In this document: positions 41,199-49,924 of the stretch, one piece after another
Layout of the letters: every line of letters begins with the position of its first letter
Position numbering within the stretch: the stretch's first letter is position 1
Notes under the pieces: generated by a model
Seen by the model: the letters and a program-made list of their open reading frames with translations, nothing else
Told to the model about the DNA's origin: nothing
Database searches by the model: none
NCBI RefSeq assembly: GCF_900108365.1
Contig: NZ_FNWQ01000005.1
Span: 124,001-188,000 of the forward strand
DNA: 64,000 nucleotides
Origin: Chryseobacterium culicis
GTDB taxonomy: Bacteria; Bacteroidota; Bacteroidia; Flavobacteriales; Weeksellaceae
Reading direction: 5' to 3'
Position numbers and translations under genes: made by a program

Positions 41199-44100
41199 AA
41201 GGTTCAGTTTGTTCTGTTAAAGGATTTTCTTCTTCATATCTGGCCAGTCTTGACTTTTCAGCAATGGTTCCGAAGATATAATACAATCCTGGGATAATCA
41301 TCAACCCGAAAACGGTTCCGATCAACATCCCTCCCGCGGCGGCTGTACCAATGGTTCTGTTACCAATAGCTCCCGGCCCTGTTGCAATCACCAGCGGAAT
41401 CAATCCCGCTACGAATGCAAAGGATGTCATCAAAATCGGACGGAAACGAATAGCTGCTCCTTCAATAGCCGCTTTTGCTACCGGAATTCCTTCTTCGGCT
41501 TTCTTCTGCACCGCAAATTCTACAATTAACACGGCATTTTTACCTAAAAGCCCGATAAGCATAACCATGGCCACCTGCGCGTAGATATTGTTTTCCAGCC
41601 CTAAAAGTTTTAAACATAAAAAGGCTCCGAAAATACCTGTCGGCAGTGACAGAATTACCGGCAACGGAAGAATAAAGCTTTCATACTGTGCAGAAAGGAT
41701 CAAGTAAACAAATCCTAAACACACCAGGAAGATAAATACAGCTTCATTTCCACGGCTTACTTCATCTTTAGAGATACCAGCCCAGTCGATACCAAATCCT
41801 CTCGGAAGCGTTTTATCCGCAACTTCCTGAATCGCCTTAATGGCCTGCCCGCTACTATACCCAGGTGCCGGACTTCCGCTCACCTCTGCAGAGTTATACA
41901 TATTATGTCTTGTAATTTCTGATAATCCATATACTTTTTCCAGTCTCATGAAATCTGAGTACGGAACCATCTGGTCTTTATCATTTTTCACATACAGTTT
42001 CAACAGGTCAGTAGGTAAAGCTCGGTATTGGGGGCCTGCCTGAACAATCACCTTATAAGGTCTGTCAAAACGGATAAAACTCGTCTCATAGTTTGATCCG
42101 ATAAGTGTAGATAAGTTATCCATCGCTTTTTCAATTGTTACTCCTTTTTGCTCTGCAAGATCATTGTCGATCTTAAGCATATATTGCGGGAAACTTGCGG
42201 AATAGAAAGTAAATGCCGATCCAAGCTCCGGACGCTTCTTAAGCTCCTTCACAAAGTCATTACTTACCTGTTCCATTTTATGATAATCTCCACTTCCTGC
42301 TTTATCCAGCAGACGTAGTTCAAAACCACCTGCTGCTCCGTATCCCGGAACGGATGGCGGCTGGAAGAATTCAATATTGGCTCCAGGTATATTTTTAGCT
42401 TTTTCTTCCAGTTTTTCTATAATCTCTGTGGCAGATTCTTTACGTTCTTCCCAGCTTTTAAGGTTAATCAGACAGGTTCCTGAGTTGGATCCGGTACCTT
42501 CAGTCAAAATCTCATATCCGGCAAGGGATGAAACAGACTGCACGCCATCTATGTCTTCAGATTCTCTTAAAAGTTCTTTGGCAATCTGATTGGTTCTTTC
42601 CAATGTTGATCCCGGAGGGGTCTGGATAATGGCATAGATCATTCCCTGGTCTTCCGCGGGGATAAACCCGGAGGGTAAAGAGTTGCTAAGGAAGAAGGTA
42701 CAGGCACAAAATGCTAAAAGTAACGGTAACGTTATTGTTTTTTTCGTCACTGTTTTATTCAGCATTTTCTCATATCTGCCTGCTCCTTTTGTGAACAGGT
42801 TATTGAATTTATCAAGGAAAACAGTAACCGGTGTTTTCTTTTTAGCTTTTCCGTGGTTATTTCTTAAGATCAAAGCACATAAAGCTGGTGTGAGCGTAAG
42901 TGCAACAACCCCCGATAAGATAATGGATGAAGCCATTGTAATAGAGAACTGACGGTAAAATACCCCTACCGGACCAGACATAAATGCAATCGGGATGAAT
43001 ACGGATGCCATTACCAATGTAATTGCGATAATTGCACCACTGATTTCATGCATTGCTTCTTCTGTAGCCTTTAACGGGGATAGATGTTTTTCTTCCATCT
43101 TGGCGTGAACAGCTTCAATGGCAACAATTGCGTCATCTACTACAACCCCGATCGCCATTACTAGGGCAAAGAGGGAAATCATATTCAGGGTAATTCCAAA
43201 GGCGGACATCACGGCAAATGTTCCTACCAATGAAACCGGAACAGCCAGAGCCGGAATTAATGTTGAACGCCAGTCTCCAAGGAATAGGAATACCACAATA
43301 GCCACCAAAATGAAAGCTTCAAATAATGTGTGGATTACCTTTTCCATGGATGCATCCAGGAATCTGGAAACGTCATAACTGATGTCGTAGTGCATTCCTT
43401 TAGGGAAGTTGTTCTTTTCAAGATCCTTCATCAATGCTTTTACATTTTTGATAACGTCACTTGCATTGGATCCATAAGATTGTTTTACGGTAATTGCTGC
43501 GGAAGGCTTCCCGTTCAAGGTAGAATAAATATCATACATTGAACTTCCGAACTCGATATCAGCCACATCTTTTAACCTCACCGATTCTCCATCCGGTTTT
43601 GCTTTCAGAATGATATTGCCGTAATCTTTTTCGTTGTTAAAACGTCCGGAATATTTTAATATATATTCAAATGACTGAGAGCGTTTTCCGGAGCTTTCTC
43701 CCGTTTTACCGGGTGATGCTTCCAAACTTTGCTCATTCAGGGATTCCATTACTTCATCAGCTGAAATATTATAAGCGGTTAACCGATCCGGTTTAAGCCA
43801 GATACGCATTGCATATTCACGGGTTCCCAGGATATCGGCAAAACCTACACCACTTACCCTTCTCAATTCAGACATTACGTTGATATCTGCATAGTTGAAA
43901 AGGAACTTCTGGTCGGCTTTTGGATCATCACTGTACAGGTTAATGTACATCAGCATATTAGGCTCCTCACGTGTGATTTTTACCCCTTCTCGCACTACAA
44001 GAGGCGGAAGTTTATTCACTACGGATGACACACGGTTTTGTACGTTTACTGCCGCTACATTGGGATCTGTTCCCAGATCAAATACCAGCTGAATCGACGC

Positions 44101-44361
44101 TTCCCCGTCATTCCCTGCATCTGAGGTCATATATTTCATACCCGGAACCCCATTTAATCCTCTTTCCAAAGGAATTACAACGGATTTAATCAACAATTCG
44201 TTGTTAGCTCCGGGATATTCTGCGGTAATATTTACTTTAGGGGGAGAAATGGATGGGAACTGCGTCACCGGTAGTTTTACCAATGACAATACTCCCATAA
44301 ATACAATAATCAATGAGATTACAATGGACAGAACTGGTCTGCGAATGAATTTTTTAAACAT
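41170..44361 (-). CDS. RND multidrug efflux pump (HAE1/AcrB family)
   Basis: 1063 residues, full length. Twelve membrane helices and two large periplasmic loops are apparent. The start MFKKFIRRPVLSIVISLIIV is standard, and the proton-relay pair of aspartates is seen in helix 4 (AIGVVVDDAIVAIEAVHAKM). The C-terminal repeat has IGLLGKNAVLIVEFA. Similar pumps expel antibiotics, dyes and detergents using the proton gradient; substrates cannot be predicted here. The gap to the adaptor gene is 21 nt. Confidence 0.96.
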   Translation of the reverse strand: MFKKFIRRPVLSIVISLIIVFMGVLSLVKLPVTQFPSISPPKVNITAEYPGANNELLIKSVVIPLERGLNGVPGMKYMTSDAGNDGEASIQLVFDLGTDPNVAAVNVQNRVSSVVNKLPPLVVREGVKITREEPNMLMYINLYSDDPKADQKFLFNYADINVMSELRRVSGVGFADILGTREYAMRIWLKPDRLTAYNISADEVMESLNEQSLEASPGKTGESSGKRSQSFEYILKYSGRFNNEKDYGNIILKAKPDGESVRLKDVADIEFGSSMYDIYSTLNGKPSAAITVKQSYGSNASDVIKNVKALMKDLEKNNFPKGMHYDISYDVSRFLDASMEKVIHTLFEAFILVAIVVFLFLGDWRSTLIPALAVPVSLVGTFAVMSAFGITLNMISLFALVMAIGVVVDDAIVAIEAVHAKMEEKHLSPLKATEEAMHEISGAIIAITLVMASVFIPIAFMSGPVGVFYRQFSITMASSIILSGVVALTLTPALCALILRNNHGKAKKKTPVTVFLDKFNNLFTKGAGRYEKMLNKTVTKKTITLPLLLAFCACTFFLSNSLPSGFIPAEDQGMIYAIIQTPPGSTLERTNQIAKELLRESEDIDGVQSVSSLAGYEILTEGTGSNSGTCLINLKSWEERKESATEIIEKLEEKAKNIPGANIEFFQPPSVPGYGAAGGFELRLLDKAGSGDYHKMEQVSNDFVKELKKRPELGSAFTFYSASFPQYMLKIDNDLAEQKGVTIEKAMDNLSTLIGSNYETSFIRFDRPYKVIVQAGPQYRALPTDLLKLYVKNDKDQMVPYSDFMRLEKVYGLSEITRHNMYNSAEVSGSPAPGYSSGQAIKAIQEVADKTLPRGFGIDWAGISKDEVSRGNEAVFIFLVCLGFVYLILSAQYESFILPLPVILSLPTGIFGAFLCLKLLGLENNIYAQVAMVMLIGLLGKNAVLIVEFAVQKKAEEGIPVAKAAIEGAAIRFRPILMTSFAFVAGLIPLVIATGPGAIGNRTIGTAAAGGMLIGTVFGLMIIPGLYYIFGTIAEKSRLARYEEENPLTEQTEPYEHDGKFED

Positions 44362-44382
44362 ACTGCTTCATTTTAGAGACCA

Positions 44383-45468
44383 TTACTCTGCTTTTAATTT
44401 CAATGACTGAAGAACTTTCTTAGGATCCTGGAATTTTGTTTTCACCTTTTGATCATCTTTCACCTTCTGAACGCCTTCCAGAAGAATCTGATCTCCTTTT
44501 GACAATCCGGAAGCTACGATATAAAGGTCCGGAAGTTCATAAGCAATTTTAATATTCCTGGATTTTGCCACTCCGTTTTTGTCAATAACAAATACATATT
44601 TCTGATCCTGAATTTCATAGGTAGATTTCTGTGGAATAATCAAACCGTTATGAACAGGCATTGTCATCTGTATTTTTCCGGTTTCTCCATTTCTAAGGAG
44701 CTTATCGGGATTAGGGAATTTTGCTCGGAAAGCGATATTTCCGGTTTCGTTATCAAATTCTCCTTCAATAGTCTGGATCTCGCCTTTTTGCGTATACATC
44801 TCTCCGTTTGCCGTGATCAGGGATACCTGATTACTTCCTCTATCTGCAGCGCGAGTCTGATAGCTCAGATATTCTGGTTCAGAAACATTGAAATATGTAT
44901 AAATATTGGTATTATCCGATAATGATGTTAAAAGATCACCTTCGTCTATAAGACTTCCCAGTTTCAGAGGAATTCTGTTGATAATACCGGAAAACGGGGC
45001 TTTAATATCCGTAAATGAAAGGTGGATCTGAGCCAGTTTCATTTCAGCATTGGCAGCATCAAGCTTGGCTTTTGCCATTGCTCTTTCATTTTTGGAAACA
45101 ATATTATTTCCTGCCAGTGTGCTTGCATTTTTAAGCTCGATAGAAGCCTGTTCTACCTCTGCTTTTGCTTTTAGTAATTCTGCCTGATAGAGTTTAGGCA
45201 TAATTCGGAACAATGTTTGTCCAGCGTGTACGTACTGTCCTTCATCTACAAAGATTTTTTCCAGGAAACCTTTTTCCTGAGCTCTTACTTCAATGTTTTT
45301 TACAGATTGAATCTGGGCTACGTATTCTTTGTTGATTACGGTATCCATTACCACAGGGGACGTCACCGGATATACGGCGACTTCTTCTTTTTCTTCTTTT
45401 TTCTTATTGCAGCCAACCGCCAACAGCAGGGCACTCAGCGCAATTCCCGAAGCAACTCTTTTTATCAT
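44383..45468 (-). CDS. RND efflux periplasmic adaptor (MFP)
   Basis: 361 residues from the ATG at the complement of 45466-45468 (a TTG or other extension to 45555 adds a non-signal tail and is rejected). Lipoprotein signal (MIKRVASGIALSALLLAVGC), lipoyl/barrel-sandwich halves (VRAQEKGFLEKIFVDEGQYV, IKAPFSGIINRIPLKLGSLI), an alpha-helical hairpin (QAELLKAKAEVEQASIELKN), beta-barrel and membrane-proximal domains. It couples the inner-membrane pump to the outer-membrane channel. First gene of the efflux operon; no regulator gene is adjacent. Confidence 0.94.
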   Translation of the reverse strand: MIKRVASGIALSALLLAVGCNKKKEEKEEVAVYPVTSPVVMDTVINKEYVAQIQSVKNIEVRAQEKGFLEKIFVDEGQYVHAGQTLFRIMPKLYQAELLKAKAEVEQASIELKNASTLAGNNIVSKNERAMAKAKLDAANAEMKLAQIHLSFTDIKAPFSGIINRIPLKLGSLIDEGDLLTSLSDNTNIYTYFNVSEPEYLSYQTRAADRGSNQVSLITANGEMYTQKGEIQTIEGEFDNETGNIAFRAKFPNPDKLLRNGETGKIQMTMPVHNGLIIPQKSTYEIQDQKYVFVIDKNGVAKSRNIKIAYELPDLYIVASGLSKGDQILLEGVQKVKDDQKVKTKFQDPKKVLQSLKLKAE

Positions 45469-45611
45469 AATTCTAGAGTTTATATAAATCGTTAATGTTT
45501 TGTAGAAATAAAACGGTAATAAGAGAGGAACGTTGTGATGATTACCGGCATACACAGCGTAAGATTTTCCAACCCGGAATCAGGCAGAAAATAGATAAGA
45601 AAGGATCAATT

Positions 45612-45998
45612 TTAGATTCTAATGGAGCGGATAAGAATAAATCGTTTGGTTGACAGGCCAAAAATAAAGCCGTGAATATCCGGTTTTGATCTTTTATAAC
45701 TTTTTAATCCGAAAATATAAACCAGCGAGAAAACGCCTGCAAAAACAATAACAGCCTGCCATACGTCAGACAGCTGGAAGTCATTTTCTGTAAGTTCTAA
45801 CGTAGAGCTGTCAATATTATCAGCCATTTGCTGAACAGAAAGTTTTTCAAAAGTCTGATTCAAACGGTTGGCTCTTTTAGGCATATGATGAGAAGGATGA
45901 CCGGTATAGTCATTTCGAAGCGTCTTTACATCGATTCTGCTTTCTACTACAAAGAGCAGAAAAAGACCGGTTAAAAAGTATACTAAGAAGTTTCTCAT
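45612..45998 (-). CDS. Small membrane protein upstream of the efflux operon
   Basis: 128 residues from an internal ATG (MRNFLVYFLTGLFLLFVVES); the longer frame to 46052 adds an implausible N-terminus. Two hydrophobic segments (about 2-18 and 84-104) flank a polar region with HPSHHMPKRANRLNQTFEKL. No family recognised. It lies 143 nt from the adaptor start in the same direction, so co-transcription is possible but not clear. Confidence 0.5.
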   Translation of the reverse strand: MRNFLVYFLTGLFLLFVVESRIDVKTLRNDYTGHPSHHMPKRANRLNQTFEKLSVQQMADNIDSSTLELTENDFQLSDVWQAVIVFAGVFSLVYIFGLKSYKRSKPDIHGFIFGLSTKRFILIRSIRI

Positions 45999-46647
45999 TT
46001 TGAAGTTGCAAATGTACACCCAGATTATGATATTATCATCATGGATTAACAAAATTTAACTATCCTTTAAAATACCTAAAGAGAAAAAATTGATAAATCG
46101 TAAATTTTTCCTTTATCCAAGCATAACGGGAATGATTCTTGAATCCATCTGTGCTGTTTTTAATTTCCAAAAATCAAGCCACATTTCTTGAGTAGAAAAA
46201 AATCTAATGCCAGCGTTGTTTCTTTTTTTGACATTTTAAAAGGCAGATGCATTGGCATTTTTCTCAGGTTCTTTAAGAACTGATATAAAATCACTACTCT
46301 AACTTTTATCATAATTCATGATTATTAATATTGGCTTATTGTTTCTCTCTCTTTTTTGAATTACTTTTGTCAAAAATTAACACAACAAATGAAAAAAAAT
46401 TACAATCCCATTCTCAAATTTTATTCCCGCAAAGAATCCTTACTCACAAACACTTTCCCGAATTTTTTAGATTAAGTATTAAGTCCTGTTTCGTGAAAAA
46501 TGTTTCAAAAAACAGTGAGTTAAATTCATAAAAATTTACATTTACTGTTAGTTTATGAAAAATTAACACATATTTATCAAAAATATTTGTAAATTTATAA
46601 GGCATTAACATCATAATTCATGAAACACTTTAAAATCACATTTCACT
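45999..46647. other. Long intergenic region, no gene seen
   Basis: About 650 bp between divergent genes. A frame on the plus strand at 46331-46531 lacks an ATG start, family character and a plausible protein composition. The strongly AT-rich last 150 bp must hold the promoter of the lipoprotein gene at 46648, but no perfect TAnnTTTG was found. Confidence 0.4.
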
Positions 46648-47040
46648 ATGAAAAAATTATTAGTACCAGTTCTTTTCGGACTGACCCTTATTTCCCTAAC
46701 AGCGTGTAAGCATCCGGGAAAAGAAGCGGAAACCTTTACCGCTGCTGCTCCTGAAAATGCAGATGACATTTCCAAAAATGTGTATGTTGACAGTTATGGA
46801 GAAAAAATAGAAGTTACAATCAACAATACCAAAAATACCGCAACAATACATTTAAACGGTAAAACTTTTGACCTTAAAAAAAGCGATGCTTTACCGGAAT
46901 ATACTGCCTCTAATGAAGAGTATCAATATTCTGATATTAAAGGAAATATAACCTTCCTGAAAAAGAATGTTGACATGGTTCTGTTCCATCTTAAACAGTC
47001 TAAAAAGGAGTCCGGTCCTGCAAAAATGGCATCGTATTAG
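46648..47040 (+). CDS. Lipoprotein, possibly MliC-like
   Basis: 130 residues. Lipoprotein signal (MKKLLVPVLFGLTLISLTAC, Cys 20). The small beta-rich domain (VYVDSYGEKIEVTINNTKNT, ATIHLNGKTFDLKKSDALPE, YTASNEEYQYSDIKGNITFL) has the spacing of MliC-type lysozyme inhibitors (Y/V-x-x-x-x-G-x-x-(I/L)-x-V...A-x-(I/L)-x-L-x-G-x-x-(F/Y)-x-L), but without their cysteines, so this is only a suggestion. It is followed at 39 nt by the META-domain lipoprotein, likely the same transcript. Confidence 0.6.
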   Translation: MKKLLVPVLFGLTLISLTACKHPGKEAETFTAAAPENADDISKNVYVDSYGEKIEVTINNTKNTATIHLNGKTFDLKKSDALPEYTASNEEYQYSDIKGNITFLKKNVDMVLFHLKQSKKESGPAKMASY

Positions 47041-47078
47041 CATAGAGACTATCATTCATCCTTAAAAAAATAAGTATT

Positions 47079-47513
47079 ATGAAAAGTTGGTATTATTATT
47101 TATCGGCGCTTGTTATCGCAACATTTTTAGTAGTTTCCTGCAACACACAGAATGCACAGAAAACAACTGCAGATATTACCGGAAAAACATGGAAGCTTAC
47201 TGAGCTTAACGGAAAGCCTATTGATCTTAAAAATCCTAAGAACAATCCTTATTTCAAACTTGACATGAATGATATGAGATACCAGGGACATGCAGGGTGC
47301 AACGGTTTGGGAGGAACATTCGAGATCAAACCTGAATTGATGAGAATAAAATTCAACCAGGGAATGTCTACCATGATGGCCTGCGAAGATCTGGATATTG
47401 AAAACCAGTTTACAAAAGCAATTCTTGCAGCAGACAATTACTCTGTAAACGGAAATACTCTTACTTTAAATAAAGCAAGAATGGCTCCTTTAGCAAAATT
47501 TGTTCTTCAATAA
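47079..47513 (+). CDS. META domain lipoprotein (HslJ-like)
   Basis: 144 residues. Lipoprotein signal (YYYLSALVIATFLVVSC), then one META/HslJ domain: ITGKTWKLTELNGKPIDL, GHAGCNGLGGTFEIKPELM and STMMACEDLDIENQFTKAIL. The G-C-N-x-x-G-G-x-(F/Y) and the T-x-M-A-C motifs are diagnostic, with the two cysteines likely bonded. HslJ-type proteins are linked to heat-shock or novobiocin resistance in E. coli; the role here is unknown. Confidence 0.88.
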   Translation: MKSWYYYLSALVIATFLVVSCNTQNAQKTTADITGKTWKLTELNGKPIDLKNPKNNPYFKLDMNDMRYQGHAGCNGLGGTFEIKPELMRIKFNQGMSTMMACEDLDIENQFTKAILAADNYSVNGNTLTLNKARMAPLAKFVLQ

Positions 47514-47536
47514 TATTATTTCACTTAAATAAAAAG

Positions 47537-47568
47537 ATAAAGACGCCTCATCTATGGGGCGTCTTTAT
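47537..47568. terminator. Terminator between META lipoprotein and SemiSWEET
   Basis: ATAAAGACGCC...GGCGTCTTTAT with a short inner stem. It lies between convergent genes and works in both directions. Confidence 0.85.
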
Positions 47569-47580
47569 TATGTTATTCCG

Positions 47581-47841
47581 CTATTCTTTTTTATTGTACA
47601 TGATGTAACAGATCAGAAGACTTATATTCACCAGCACAGCAAAAGCATTGGATAAAATAATAGGCAGCTCATCTTTTTTAAAGCCGTACCATACCCAAAG
47701 TGACAGCCCTGAAATGAGAACTAAAAGCATTAGCAAAGAGATATCTTCTACGTTCTTTTCTCTGATTACCTTTACCAGTTGTGGAATCATGGAAACAGAC
47801 GTAAGAATTCCGGCGATTATACCTAATATATTTTCATCCAT
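47581..47841 (-). CDS. SemiSWEET-type sugar transporter
   Basis: 86 residues, three membrane helices in a single triple-helix bundle, the size of bacterial SemiSWEETs that dimerise to form a pore. The signature SMIPQLVKVIREKNVEDISL carries the PQ pair in helix 1, and the final helix contains the SNAFAVLVNISL segment with a conserved Asn. Sugars are the likely substrate. It lies 35 nt downstream of the FAD oxidoreductase gene. Confidence 0.9.
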   Translation of the reverse strand: MDENILGIIAGILTSVSMIPQLVKVIREKNVEDISLLMLLVLISGLSLWVWYGFKKDELPIILSNAFAVLVNISLLICYIMYNKKE

Positions 47842-47876
47842 AGATTATACATTTTTAATATTTATACTAAGATATG

Positions 47877-48911
47877 TTAATGAAATCTATTTATTGACAC
47901 TTCTTCATGCAAAGGGATACCTTCTTCTATCCATTGGTACAGGTCTCTCGTGAAATAACATCCATTCAGAATGCCGCGGGCCCCTAACCCGTTGAAGACA
48001 TATAAATTTTTCAATGTCTCGTGTCTTCCTATAATAGGTCTCCTGTCTTTTACTGTAGGGCGGAAGCCGAAATGTACTTCTTCCACTTCAAAATCATAAG
48101 GATAGAATTCTGAAAGTCCTCTCACCAGTTGCTCAACAGCAGATTCGTCAATGTGGTGGTGAAGCTGCTCTCTGTCGTAAGTTCCTCCATAAAAATAAAG
48201 CCCGTTTCCGGTGGGGAACAAGAAATGTTTTTTCTTAATGGTTATATTTTCCTGGAGTGGCTGTGAAAGTTTTACTTTGATATGATGCCCTTTATTGGGA
48301 TTAACTGCGATCTCTGAAAAGTACGGATTATCCTTCACTCCCATTCCTTCGCAAAAAATAATATTTTTAAAAGTAAAATCCTTATAGATCCCCTCGGAAG
48401 GGTTGAGTTGGGTATAATCAAACTTTTCTTTCACCAAGTGATCATTTTTTTCAAAATAATTAAATAAACCAGCGAAAAATCCATTAACATTCAATCTGGC
48501 AGACTGATTCACCTTTCCTGTCTGAAAGTCGTTTTTTACCCCATTTAAACGATCAAAATTTTTATCGAGAAAAGCTGACAATTCTTCGTTATCTGATTTT
48601 TTCAACCATAATTTCTGTTCATTTTCATCGTGAAAGATTCTGTGAATAGGAGCACTGATCAGATAGTTTTCTCCGGTATAAGATTCTATTTCTTTCAGAC
48701 TGTCTTTAAGAAAATTTATCTGCTCCTGTGCTTTCCAGAACGTGGTAAACTTCTTTAGAACAACGGGATTGATGATTCCCGCCGAAACCTGAGAAGCACT
48801 TTTTCTGCCTTCAGAAAAGATAACAAAGGACTTATTATTCCTAATCAGCTGATGAGCCATAAAAAGCCCTGCGTATCCGTCTCCTACAATAATATACTCT
48901 ACATTTTTCAT
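47877..48911 (-). CDS. FAD-dependent oxidoreductase (DAO superfamily)
   Basis: 344 residues. Rossmann FAD-binding motif at the very N-terminus (VEYIIVGDGYAGLFMAHQLI), a second contact in SAGIINPV, and a C-terminal FAD segment (HFGFRPTVKDRRPIIG, then YVFNGLGARGILNG). This matches small D-amino-acid/glycine-oxidase-like enzymes that are common in Flavobacteria. The substrate is unknown; a role in amine or amino acid oxidation is only family inference. Confidence 0.85.
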   Translation of the reverse strand: MKNVEYIIVGDGYAGLFMAHQLIRNNKSFVIFSEGRKSASQVSAGIINPVVLKKFTTFWKAQEQINFLKDSLKEIESYTGENYLISAPIHRIFHDENEQKLWLKKSDNEELSAFLDKNFDRLNGVKNDFQTGKVNQSARLNVNGFFAGLFNYFEKNDHLVKEKFDYTQLNPSEGIYKDFTFKNIIFCEGMGVKDNPYFSEIAVNPNKGHHIKVKLSQPLQENITIKKKHFLFPTGNGLYFYGGTYDREQLHHHIDESAVEQLVRGLSEFYPYDFEVEEVHFGFRPTVKDRRPIIGRHETLKNLYVFNGLGARGILNGCYFTRDLYQWIEEGIPLHEEVSINRFH

Positions 48912-48917
48912 AATAAA

Positions 48918-48945
48918 AAAACCTGAGTAAAAATACTCAGGTTTT
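48918..48945 (-). terminator. Terminator of the gldKLMN operon
   Basis: Twelve-bp perfect stem AAAACCTGAGTA / TACTCAGGTTTT, loop AAAA, 20 nt after the gldN stop codon. Confidence 0.85.
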
Positions 48946-48965
48946 CTATAAATATCAAGTGAAAT

Positions 48966-49904
48966 CTAGTAATTCCACATATCATTTTCCATGTCAAGAA
49001 TCTGTGCTTTGATTCTGTCGCTTTCTTCCAGCTGTTCATCAGCATTTTTAGGAATATAGTCTTTAATAGTACCATCTCCTAACCCCGCTGAAGATTTATA
49101 AATGATAGAAGAGAATCTTCTTGCATTGATAACATCATCAAAAGACAGATCAGCAGACGAATTTTTTCTGTTAAAGACATAATTGTTTGCCAGAACATCA
49201 CGAGCACTTGGATAATAGATCCAGAACAGATCAATAAGCTCATCATTGCTTGCGATAGGCTTACCATCCGGTCCGATCACTCCCTGTACAGCAGGATCTG
49301 GTCCCATAGCAGCAATACCAAGAGGTCTGTATTTCATTTGTCCGTCTCTCTTATCAATAAACCACATACCCATGATTTTAAGAACTTTTACTTTATCCGT
49401 AGTTGTCTTAAATACGTCAGTATATTGTTTCTTTTCTGCTTCCGTAAGCTGTCTTCCAGAGTTCAGGATATCAATAGCAGCATCATTGATGATCACTTTT
49501 TCCAATCTTTTCTGAATGCCTTCAGGAGAAAGTTTTACTGTAAAGTTTTCATCGTCATATACCTGCTCGATCTTACCACTCAAAGCAGCATCCAATAATA
49601 ATTGGTATAGAGATCTTGTAGGAGTAGAAAGAAGACCATCCGGATTATCATAGTAGAAAGGCTGGTTGATCTTATCATTCATATCAATGATTTCCCACAC
49701 AAACATACTTTTAAAAATATCTTTGTCTTCTACAAAACCATATTCAAGAGGTTTTACTGTTTTATCTACAATAGTATCACCAACTTTCTGTTTGTTTTCC
49801 GCTCTCATCTGTCTGAACTCTTCCGGAGAGGATGCATTCAGGATAGTTTGGGAAAAAGCAAATCCCGAAACTAATACTAAAAGGGTGCTAATATATTTTT
49901 TCAT
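48966..49904 (-). CDS. gldN: Gliding motility / type 9 secretion protein GldN
   Basis: 312 residues with a signal peptide (MKKYISTLLVLVSGFAFS). GldN-type blocks: YGFVEDKDIFKSMFVWEIID, DKINQPFYYDNPDGLLS, IKIMGMWFIDKRDGQMKYRP, DLFWIYYPSARDVLANNYVF and FDDVINARRFSSIIYKSS. It associates with GldK as the periplasmic/outer-membrane ring of the type 9 secretion system. Last gene of the operon; the gap to gldM is 20 nt. Confidence 0.95.
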   Translation of the reverse strand: MKKYISTLLVLVSGFAFSQTILNASSPEEFRQMRAENKQKVGDTIVDKTVKPLEYGFVEDKDIFKSMFVWEIIDMNDKINQPFYYDNPDGLLSTPTRSLYQLLLDAALSGKIEQVYDDENFTVKLSPEGIQKRLEKVIINDAAIDILNSGRQLTEAEKKQYTDVFKTTTDKVKVLKIMGMWFIDKRDGQMKYRPLGIAAMGPDPAVQGVIGPDGKPIASNDELIDLFWIYYPSARDVLANNYVFNRKNSSADLSFDDVINARRFSSIIYKSSAGLGDGTIKDYIPKNADEQLEESDRIKAQILDMENDMWNY

Positions 49905-49924
49905 AATAAATTACAATTTTAGTC

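Noticed and set aside
46331..46531. 66-codon frame in the intergenic region
   Set aside because: No ATG start, low-complexity composition, no family features and no ribosome-binding context.
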